Shown piece by piece: positions 1 to 5,106 of a stretch of DNA of 5,106 nt. The first letter of the stretch is position 1; every line of letters begins with the position of its first letter. The notes beneath the pieces are model-generated. The model was given only the letters and a program-made list of their open reading frames with translations, ran no database searches and was not told the DNA's origin. Both the position numbers and the translations under genes were made by a program. The stretch is from NCBI GenBank assembly GCA_020852155.1, contig JADZBJ010000326.1:1-5106 (forward strand), given 5' to 3'. This stretch comes from Saprospiraceae bacterium. GTDB taxonomy: Bacteria > Bacteroidota > Bacteroidia > Chitinophagales > Saprospiraceae.

Positions 1-1
1 T

Positions 2-619
2 ACGCACCCGATGCTGGCGCTCACGTGGGCAGTGTTGTTGTTTATGAGCCTTAACCCCTTTGCCTTCGGGTTGAAGAGTACCACCGATTCAAAGGCATTT
101 TTGCTGTTGTTTACAGTATTCAGCACGACATTTTTAATACCGGGCATCGGCGTTGCGCTCATGAAGCCGCTTGGTTTGATTAAAAGCCTTCAAATGCACG
201 ACAAGCAGGAGCGAACCGGACCATATATCATCACCGGCGTGTTCTACCTCTGGATGTTCAAAAACATTTTTTCGAGCGGCAATATGCCTACGCTGTACGC
301 TGTCTGTGTGTTGGGCGCTACTATCGGGCTGTTTTTATCTTTTTTCGTTAATATTTTCACCAAAATCAGTGCCCACGCGGTCGGTATGGGCGGACTGGTT
401 GCCATGTTGCTGCTCGCGGCATTTTCATGGCCCGGGGCTGCCGTTGCCATCGGCGACCTGCAAATCAGCACTGTTGTGGTTTTGGCGGCGATCATCGTGA
501 TTGGCGGAATAGTAGGCGTAGCGCGCCTTTCTTTGGATGCACATACGCCTCCAGACCTGTATCGGGGCTATGCAACCGGATTTATAGCAGTATTCCTTGC
601 GCAAATGCTCATTGGATAA
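2..619 (+). CDS. PAP2-like integral membrane protein (5' end outside window)
   Basis: Very hydrophobic protein with about six or seven membrane segments; numbering here starts at the ATG at 11 (roughly 3-20, 29-52, 73-88, 94-116, 123-146, 150-170, 185-201). The reading frame is open to the left edge (Thr-His-Pro precede the first Met), so the true start is probably upstream; an HP before the first segment fits my recollection of Bacteroidota relatives. Residues 171-182 match PAP2 phosphatase motif 3 in spacing: R172, five residues, H178, three residues, D182, although the usual Ser before Arg is Ala. S120-A-H122 resembles the PSGH motif with its Pro and Gly replaced. Motif 1 (K-x6-RP) is not intact; only DKQER-x2-P at 64-71 is similar. 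It may therefore be a divergent or inactive lipid-phosphate phosphatase relative in the inner membrane. Substrate unknown. The gene stops 50 nt before serA and carries part of the serA promoter in its last codons. Confidence 0.6.
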   Translation, partial: THPMLALTWAVLLFMSLNPFAFGLKSTTDSKAFLLLFTVFSTTFLIPGIGVALMKPLGLIKSLQMHDKQERTGPYIITGVFYLWMFKNIFSSGNMPTLYAVCVLGATIGLFLSFFVNIFTKISAHAVGMGGLVAMLLLAAFSWPGAAVAIGDLQISTVVVLAAIIVIGGIVGVARLSLDAHTPPDLYRGYATGFIAVFLAQMLIG

Positions 620-640
620 GTTCAGGTCTTGCTATCTTTG
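611..640 (+). promoter_or_regulatory. Bacteroidota-type promoter for serA
   Basis: A -7 element TATCTTTG at 633-640 fits the Bacteroidota consensus TAnnTTTG exactly, and ATTG at 611-614 serves as the -33 element with an 18-bp spacer. Transcription would start near 645-650, leaving a leader of only about 20-25 nt before the serA ATG at 670. The -33 element overlaps the last codons of the upstream membrane-protein gene, so serA can be transcribed independently of it. This is a motif match only; no start site has been measured. Confidence 0.65.
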
Positions 641-669
641 CGCCCTCTAAAGGCCATACCTGTTCTCCC

Positions 670-1626
670 ATGATAAAAATACTTGCCAATGACGGCATCC
701 ATCCTGATGGCCGTCTGCTTCTTGAAGAGGCCAATTACGAGGTTAGCGAAGATAAAGTGCCTCAGGAAGAATTAGCCTCCCGCATCGGCGATTACGATGT
801 ACTGATCGTGCGTTCGGCCACGAAAGTGACCAAAGAAATCATTGACGCCGGTACAAAACTCAAGATCATCGCCCGCGGTGGTGTTGGTCTGGATAATGTT
901 GACCTCGAATACGCCCAAAGCAAAGGCATTCAGGTCTATAACACGCCGATGGCTTCGAGCCGCGCAGTAGCGGAACTGGCTACCGGACACATGTTTGCCC
1001 TGAGCCGCATGCTGCACCGCAGTAATTATGAAATGCGCACGGGCGGCGATTTCAAGAAATTAAAAAAGCAATACGAAACGGGCTTTCAGATCAAAGGGAA
1101 AGTCGTGGGTATTATCGGCTTTGGCCGCATCGGTCAGGAAGTGGCTAAAATAGCGCTCGGCCTGGGCATGGGCATCCGCGCGCATGACCCTTTCGTACAG
1201 GAAGCAGAAATCGGCATCACGCCTTTCGGCTACAACGATGTGAAATGGAGCATTACCATTCGCACCGAATCCTTTGAAAAAGTTCTGCGCGAATCGGATT
1301 TCATTACCTTCCACATTCCCGGATCAGGCAAGCCCATGATTACGGCCAATGAAATCGCGATGATGAAAAAAGGTGTTTTCCTCATCAATACCGCTCGCGG
1401 TGGCGTCATCGAAGAAAGCGACCTGCTGAATGCCCTGAACAGCGGCCATGTCGCCGGCGCAGGTCTCGACGTTTTTGTCAACGAACCAACACCATCCGAA
1501 GCCCTGCTCAAGCACCCTTCCGTTTCCTGCACGCCGCATATTGGCGCCAGCACCGTCGAAGCGCAATCGTATATCGGCATGGAATTGGCAGACAAGATCA
1601 TCTCGTTCTGTGGAGATGATAAATAA
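670..1626 (+). CDS. serA: D-3-phosphoglycerate dehydrogenase, short form without ACT domain
   Basis: A 318-residue cytoplasmic NAD-dependent D-2-hydroxyacid dehydrogenase. The most likely reaction is oxidation of 3-phosphoglycerate to 3-phosphohydroxypyruvate, the first step of serine synthesis. The substrate-binding half carries the ARGGVGLDNVD block (68-78). The Rossmann nucleotide-binding fold has GFGRIG at 150-155, with the following acidic residue D173. The family catalytic triad is complete: R243 in NTARGG, E272 in FVNEP and H290 in TPHIGAST. The protein ends right after the catalytic core, so the C-terminal ACT domain that gives serine feedback in the about 410-residue E. coli enzyme is absent; short forms are common in Bacteroidota. 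ATG 670 was chosen because the protein begins there with the family's usual 'MIKILANDGI' strand and a promoter lies just upstream; the longer frame from 427 would overlap the previous gene. No Shine-Dalgarno is evident. Another D-2-hydroxyacid substrate cannot be excluded, since neither serC nor serB is adjacent. Confidence 0.87.
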   Translation: MIKILANDGIHPDGRLLLEEANYEVSEDKVPQEELASRIGDYDVLIVRSATKVTKEIIDAGTKLKIIARGGVGLDNVDLEYAQSKGIQVYNTPMASSRAVAELATGHMFALSRMLHRSNYEMRTGGDFKKLKKQYETGFQIKGKVVGIIGFGRIGQEVAKIALGLGMGIRAHDPFVQEAEIGITPFGYNDVKWSITIRTESFEKVLRESDFITFHIPGSGKPMITANEIAMMKKGVFLINTARGGVIEESDLLNALNSGHVAGAGLDVFVNEPTPSEALLKHPSVSCTPHIGASTVEAQSYIGMELADKIISFCGDDK

Positions 1627-1627
1627 G

Positions 1628-1748
1628 TGTTGAAATTGGTTATTTGTTGAGTTGGTTATTTGGTTATTTGTTGAGTTGTTGAATTTTTTCAAATAACCAA
1701 TTACACAAATAACCAAATAACCAATTACACAAATAACCAATTTCAACA
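1628..1748. repeat. 121-nt imperfect palindrome made of a repeated nonamer
   Basis: Begins one base after the serA stop codon. Bases 1628-1647 pair perfectly with 1729-1748 (20 bp). After a 2-nt mismatch, 1650-1671 pair with 1705-1726 (22 bp, one G-T). After an identical 2-nt mismatch come 5 bp (1674-1678 with 1698-1702) and a 5-bp tip (1679-1683 with 1688-1692) closed by TTTT, giving about 52 pairs. Each arm is internally tandem with a 24-bp period: 1691-1714 and 1715-1738 are identical. The nonamer GGTTATTTG occurs at 1638, 1654 and 1662, and its complement CAAATAACC at 1690, 1706, 1714 and 1730, plus one outside the palindrome at 1747. In RNA it would fold into a long hairpin that could end or protect the serA transcript. 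It is unusually long and AT-rich for a simple intrinsic terminator and looks more like a dispersed intergenic repeat. No transposase gene is present. Confidence 0.9.
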
Positions 1749-1792
1749 AATAACCAGATACTCAACGATCCACAACCATAAAATAACAATAA

Positions 1793-3589
1793 ATGTATCG
1801 CACACATAACTGCGGCGAACTTCGCCTGACAGATACCGGCAAACAAGTGACCATGAGCGGCTGGGCCGGAACGATTCGTGATAAAGGTGGTCTGCTTTGG
1901 ATTGATTTGCGCGACCGCTATGGTATTACACAATTGGTATTCGACGAAAATTACACCGACAAAAGTCTGTTTGACGTGGCCCGTTCGGTTGGCCGCGAAT
2001 ATGTTTTACAGGCCAGCGGAACCGTCATCGAACGCGCATCTAAGACCAATAAAATTCCGACCGGCGACATTGAAATCAAGGTAACGGAATTGAAAATTCT
2101 GAACGCCGCCAAAACGCCGCCTTTCACCATCCAGGATGATACCGACGGCGGCGATGAACTGCGCATGAAATATCGCTACCTCGACTTGCGTCGAAACGAG
2201 GTGCAGAAAAACCTGTTTTTCCGCTCGAACCTCGCCATCGAAACGCGCAAGTACCTGGCGGGCGAAGGCTTCATCGAGGTAGAAACGCCCAACCTGATTA
2301 AGTCCACGCCAGAAGGCGCGCGCGACTTCGTTGTGCCAAGCCGCATGAATAAGGGCCAGTTTTACGCCCTGCCGCAGTCGCCGCAGACGTTCAAGCAAAT
2401 CCTGATGGTTTCGGGTTTTGACAAGTATTTCCAAATTGTGAAATGCTTCCGCGATGAAGACTTGCGCGCTGACCGTCAGCCTGAATTCACACAGATTGAC
2501 TGTGAAATGTCGTTCGTGCACCAGGAAGACATCCTGCGCACCTTTGAAGGTTTGACCAAGCATCTTTTCAAGTCAGCCTTGGATATTACCCTCGGCGACT
2601 TCCCGCGTATGACTTACGATGAGGCCATGCGCCGTTACGGTTCCGACAAGCCGGATATTCGCTTCGGTATGGAATTCATTGACCTGAAATCGCCCAAAGG
2701 CTCCGAGTTCGGCAGCGGCGCGGATGATGTGCCGCCCGGTTTCGCAGTTTTTGACGGCGCAGAGTCAGTTATCGCCTTTTGCGCGCCCGGCTGTGCCGAA
2801 TACTCGCGCAAGCAAATTGACGAATTGACAGAATGGGTAAAAAGGCCGCAAATCGGCGCTAAAGGCCTGATTTATGTCAAAATTGAGGCTGATGGCTCCA
2901 CCAAATCCAGCGTTGACAAGTTTTTCACGCCGGAGGTTATCAAAACATGGGTGGACAAATGCGGCGCAAAACCCGGCGACATGCTGTTTATCCTGACCGG
3001 AGAAGACGAGCGCACACGCAAGCAATTGTGCGAACTTCGCCTGGAAATGGGTTCGCGTCTGGGCCTCCGCAAGGGCGACGATTTCAAACCGTTGTGGGTG
3101 GTTGATTTCCCGCTGCTCGAATGGGATGAAGACGAAGGTCGCTTCTTTGCCATGCACCACCCGTTCACTTCGCCCAAGGCGCTGGATATTCCGAAAATGG
3201 AATCTGACGACCGCATCACGCTCAAATCCATGCGCGCAGATGCCTACGACCTGGTATTGAATGGTGTTGAAATCGGTGGCGGTTCTATTCGTATTCACGA
3301 CCGGGATTTGCAAAGCCGCAATTTCAAATTGCTGGGCTTTTCTCCCGAAGAAGCCGAAAACCAGTTTGGCTTTCTCCTCGGTGCTTTTGAATATGGCGCT
3401 CCGCCGCACGGTGGTATTGCGTTTGGTTTTGACCGCCTTTGCGCTGTGATGAATGGCGCGAATTCCATCCGCGATTTCATTGCATTCCCTAAAAACAATC
3501 AGGGACGCGATATGATGATTGACGCGCCAAGCGGCATCAATCCGAAACAGTTGGATGAACTGGGCATACGCCTGGCGCCACAGGCTTGA
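1793..3589 (+). CDS. aspS: Aspartyl-tRNA synthetase
   Basis: Class IIb aminoacyl-tRNA synthetase of 598 residues (E. coli about 590) that joins aspartate to tRNA-Asp in the cytoplasm, using ATP. Order of parts: N-terminal OB-fold anticodon-binding domain (about 15-105, with GWAGTIRDKGG and IDLRDRYG), the hinge MKYRYLDLRR (125-134), motif 1 region GFIEVETPNLIKSTPEGARDF (159-179), the aspartate/ATP site QSPQTFKQ (195-202), motif 2 FRDEDLRADRQPEFTQID (219-236), the bacterial GAD insertion (about 290-420), AMHHPFTSPK (453-462), GGGSIRIH (495-502) and motif 3 GIAFGFDRL (541-549) with the ATP-binding Arg548. All parts are intact. K31 occupies the place where some non-discriminating bacterial enzymes carry His, so a tRNA-Asp-specific enzyme seems likelier; this is inference. 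ATG 1793 starts the protein exactly as in relatives and follows an AT-rich leader (ATAAAATAACAATAA) without Shine-Dalgarno. No clear promoter was found between the palindrome and the start. Confidence 0.97.
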   Translation: MYRTHNCGELRLTDTGKQVTMSGWAGTIRDKGGLLWIDLRDRYGITQLVFDENYTDKSLFDVARSVGREYVLQASGTVIERASKTNKIPTGDIEIKVTELKILNAAKTPPFTIQDDTDGGDELRMKYRYLDLRRNEVQKNLFFRSNLAIETRKYLAGEGFIEVETPNLIKSTPEGARDFVVPSRMNKGQFYALPQSPQTFKQILMVSGFDKYFQIVKCFRDEDLRADRQPEFTQIDCEMSFVHQEDILRTFEGLTKHLFKSALDITLGDFPRMTYDEAMRRYGSDKPDIRFGMEFIDLKSPKGSEFGSGADDVPPGFAVFDGAESVIAFCAPGCAEYSRKQIDELTEWVKRPQIGAKGLIYVKIEADGSTKSSVDKFFTPEVIKTWVDKCGAKPGDMLFILTGEDERTRKQLCELRLEMGSRLGLRKGDDFKPLWVVDFPLLEWDEDEGRFFAMHHPFTSPKALDIPKMESDDRITLKSMRADAYDLVLNGVEIGGGSIRIHDRDLQSRNFKLLGFSPEEAENQFGFLLGAFEYGAPPHGGIAFGFDRLCAVMNGANSIRDFIAFPKNNQGRDMMIDAPSGINPKQLDELGIRLAPQA

Positions 3590-3647
3590 ATTTGATTAAC
3601 TATCAGGATGAAACTGTACATAAGTAACGATCCTGTGCTTTTTATGC

Positions 3648-3723
3648 TTAACCGCCAATGACGCCAAATACGCTAAGTTTTTGATTTTCAATATTTTGCG
3701 TATTTGACGTTTTTAGCGGTTAA
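3648..3723. repeat. 26-bp inverted repeat with 9-bp internal period
   Basis: Arms 3648-3673 and 3698-3723 match in 22 of 26 positions as an inverted repeat, with one of the four differences a G-T pair; the 24-nt loop (3674-3697) is T-rich. The ends are TTAACCGC and GCGGTTAA. The left arm runs as nine-base units CGCCAATGA (3653), CGCCAAATA (3662) and CGCTAAGTT (3671, into the loop). The right arm shows the complementary 9-base spacing, with GCG or ACG ending at 3700, 3709 and 3718. It lies 58 nt after the aspS stop and 62 nt before the next start, so it could be a transcription terminator, but the arms are long, the loop is large, and no uniform T run follows the stem. A dispersed intergenic repeat is the better reading. 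Confidence 0.8.
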
Positions 3724-3732
3724 TCTAATTTG
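3703..3732 (+). promoter_or_regulatory. Possible promoter for the envelope gene pair
   Basis: TTTG at 3703-3706 could be a -33 element. Nineteen bases later TAATTTG (3726-3732) is one base short of the Bacteroidota -7 consensus TAnnTTTG. Transcription would start around 3739, about 47 nt before the ATG at 3786. The -33 element would sit inside the right arm of the inverted repeat. The match is imperfect and the call tentative. Confidence 0.3.
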
Positions 3733-3785
3733 CCCGTTTTTATGACTTATGAACCATCCTCATCCATAAAACAAGAATTTATCTC

Positions 3786-4382
3786 ATGAAAAATCCGGTT
3801 TTAACCCTCGTTATTTTATTGGTAACAGGCTTTATGGCCACACTGTCTGCACAGGAAATGACCCCGCCATCGATGCCCAAGCATAAAATCAGCATTGGAG
3901 ACGGTATGCAGCGCCAGGCCCAGTGGGCTAAATTTGATTACACGGACGTTCTCGAACGCGCTAAGAAAGGCGAATACAAAGCCATCAAGGATTTTCTGGA
4001 GTTTAGCGCTGTCGTTGACGGTGTTGATGCACTGGATCATGCTGTTACCTGCATCGAATTGTTGCAGTATGCTTCTGATTACCGTTATTCCTCTGTGCTG
4101 CAAATCCTGAAGCCTAACCTTCGCAATGTGCTGAAAGACCGTTTCCAGTTGGCGCAGGGACGTACCAAAGTAGAGGAATTGAGTAAACCAATGGCCCAAT
4201 GGGCGCCTATGAGCTGGGCTATTTTGAACGACCAGAAAGCGCCGGAAGGCGTTGACCCGCACAATTTTGAAATGAACAAGCGCAAGGCTAACAAAACAGC
4301 GCCTGGTGATCCGCGCAAAGTGGATGGCCCTGCTATGGATGCGGTTACGCCAACTTCGCGCGATGGCGGCGACAAGCAATAA
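3786..4382 (+). CDS. Exported protein of unknown function
   Basis: I do not recognise this 198-residue protein. It starts with a Sec signal peptide: K2, a hydrophobic stretch at 4-20, and a likely SPase I cut after A22 in L-S-A-Q-E, the pattern usual in Bacteroidota. With no Cys at the cut site it is not a lipoprotein, so the product is periplasmic or secreted. After a short Pro/Lys-rich linker, residues about 50-135 look all-helical (DVLERAKKGEYKAIKDFLEF, then DALDHAVTCIELL, then a helix ending in LKDRFQLAQGRTKVEEL), which might be a small helical-repeat fold; C89 is the only Cys. Residues from about 150 to the end are rich in K, P, D and G and probably disordered. ATG 3786 is the only start that gives a complete signal peptide. 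The next gene begins 2 nt after the stop, so the two are almost certainly co-transcribed and may act together in the envelope. Confidence 0.8.
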   Translation: MKNPVLTLVILLVTGFMATLSAQEMTPPSMPKHKISIGDGMQRQAQWAKFDYTDVLERAKKGEYKAIKDFLEFSAVVDGVDALDHAVTCIELLQYASDYRYSSVLQILKPNLRNVLKDRFQLAQGRTKVEELSKPMAQWAPMSWAILNDQKAPEGVDPHNFEMNKRKANKTAPGDPRKVDGPAMDAVTPTSRDGGDKQ

Positions 4383-4384
4383 AT

Positions 4385-5086
4385 ATGAGAAGGATACTTT
4401 TGTTGGCTATTTTGTGCCTGCCCTTGTCGGTATTGCTGGCTCAGTCAAAAAAAACGGTAAAACCGCCCAAACCGGTTCTGGGTTTCAACGCTCAAATCAT
4501 GCTGGGGAAATATGATTTCCCGGCAACAGCCATGTACAATCAGCATCCTTTTGACGACTTTCAAACGGTTGCACTGGGCGGTTATGCGCAGTTATTTCTT
4601 TCTCAACGTTTTTTCCTGCGGCCTGAGGTGAGCCTGTATGAAAGAACCGTTAAATCGCCCGGCCGCTTTGAATACAACATCAAAGCGCTGGGACAGGACG
4701 TTGAATTCGTATTGAACGGCACACAAAAAGTAACAGAAGTCGGCTTGATCGGCGGCTATCGCTTCCTGAACGGAGCACTCCAACCCGTAGCCCTGATGGG
4801 TTTCAGTACTGTGTTGCATCGCGACAAGATGATTCAACAGCAAGAATATGGTCTGGGCGCTCAATACAAGGCGGATATGATCAACAAGGAAGCGGATGTT
4901 ACCTTTATCGTTGATGCCGGCGCTGATTACCGGATAACCCGGCATTTGCTGTTGCAGGGCGGCCTCCGTTATTCAATCGGGCAGTCGACCTTTCAAACGC
5001 CAGAGCAAATTTCCAAATTCCTGATTCAGACCAACGTGTACATACAACGGTACATGGCAAGACTTGGCCTTGCATGGCAGTTTTAA
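4385..5086 (+). CDS. Probable outer-membrane beta-barrel protein
   Basis: A 233-residue protein with a Sec signal peptide (R2-R3, hydrophobic 4-18, likely cut after A19 before Q20). The mature part is built of amphipathic beta strands alternating with polar turns: about 32-41, 61-72 (TVALGGYAQLFL), 76-86 (FFLRPEVSLYE), 117-127 (TEVGLIGGYRF), 132-144, 171-183 (DVTFIVDAGADYR), 186-198 (HLLLQGGLRYSIG) and 222-233. It ends RLGLAWQF; a C-terminal Phe on the last strand is the usual recognition signal for the BAM assembly machinery. Size and pattern fit the small 8-stranded-type porin or PorT-like beta-barrel proteins common in Bacteroidota, but no specific family or function can be assigned. It is translated 2 nt after the preceding exported-protein gene (TAA then ATATG), which implies an operon and possibly a periplasmic-plus-outer-membrane partnership. 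Confidence 0.82.
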   Translation: MRRILLLAILCLPLSVLLAQSKKTVKPPKPVLGFNAQIMLGKYDFPATAMYNQHPFDDFQTVALGGYAQLFLSQRFFLRPEVSLYERTVKSPGRFEYNIKALGQDVEFVLNGTQKVTEVGLIGGYRFLNGALQPVALMGFSTVLHRDKMIQQQEYGLGAQYKADMINKEADVTFIVDAGADYRITRHLLLQGGLRYSIGQSTFQTPEQISKFLIQTNVYIQRYMARLGLAWQF

Positions 5087-5106
5087 TGATGAATGATGAA
5101 TGATGA
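5087..5106. repeat. 7-bp tandem repeat, cut by the window edge
   Basis: Directly after the stop codon of the beta-barrel gene, the heptamer TGATGAA is repeated perfectly for nearly three copies and continues off the right edge, so its full length is unknown. It contains overlapping stop codons and ATG triplets but no supported gene. It may be a simple-sequence tract able to vary in copy number. Confidence 0.7.

Noticed and set aside
427..669. An 81-residue N-terminal extension of the serA frame
   Set aside because: It overlaps the membrane-protein gene for most of its length, reads as Cys- and Arg-rich sequence unlike any dehydrogenase N-terminus, and would start upstream of the consensus promoter.
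1627..1792. CRISPR array or riboswitch in the serA-aspS gap
   Set aside because: The repeats are nested in a palindrome with a 24-bp period and no unique spacers, and the fold is a simple long hairpin without a conserved ligand-binding core or T-box features.
1324..1933. Minus-strand open frames encoding repetitive peptides (VICVIGYL- and NNQITNST-like)
   Set aside because: They are translations of the palindrome plus the antisense of serA and aspS; the repetitive peptide only reflects the DNA repeat.
2006..3409. Long minus-strand open frames opposite aspS (185 and 214 codons)
   Set aside because: They lie wholly opposite a fully conserved synthetase gene and show no recognisable domain; they are a by-product of its codon use.
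3816..4379. A 187-codon minus-strand frame opposite the exported-protein gene
   Set aside because: The plus-strand gene has a clear signal peptide and is coupled to the next gene, whereas the minus-strand product is an Arg/His/Phe-rich sequence without domains.
5086..5106. A small gene starting at the ATG overlapping the last stop codon
   Set aside because: That frame ends after five codons, and the other ATGs are part of the heptamer repeat with no coding evidence inside the window.

Overview
The window looks like a chromosomal segment of a member of the Bacteroidota. The evidence is a textbook Bacteroidota promoter (-33 ATTG at 611-614, -7 TATCTTTG at 633-640), A-rich leaders instead of Shine-Dalgarno sites, signal peptides ending in '(S)AQ', and a small outer-membrane beta-barrel protein ending in Phe. 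The coding sequence is fairly balanced in base composition, while the intergenic DNA is AT-rich. A Saprospiraceae- or Chitinophagales-like relative would fit, but the genus cannot be read from this sequence.

Layout, all genes on the + strand: (1) 2-619, the C-terminal part of a polytopic membrane protein with degenerate PAP2 phosphatase motifs, cut by the left edge; (2) 670-1626, a short-type D-3-phosphoglycerate dehydrogenase (SerA-like, no ACT domain), with its own promoter inside the 3' end of the previous gene; (3) 1627-1792, an intergenic region almost filled by a 121-nt imperfect palindrome built from copies of one nonamer; (4) 1793-3589, a full-length bacterial aspartyl-tRNA synthetase (aspS); (5) 3590-3785, an intergenic region with a second, unrelated 26-bp inverted repeat whose arms have a 9-bp period; (6) 3786-4382, an exported protein of unknown function; (7) 4385-5086, a probable outer-membrane beta-barrel protein 2 nt downstream, almost certainly in the same operon; (8) 5087-5106, the beginning of a 7-bp tandem repeat that runs off the right edge.

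The first four genes do housekeeping work (membrane lipid or phosphate chemistry, serine synthesis, tRNA charging) and share no obvious pathway. The last two form a cell-envelope pair of unknown role. I see no defence system, mobile-element gene, CRISPR array or RNA gene. The least ordinary signals are the two intergenic palindromes, which differ in sequence and internal period and look like members of dispersed repeat families, possibly also serving as terminators.
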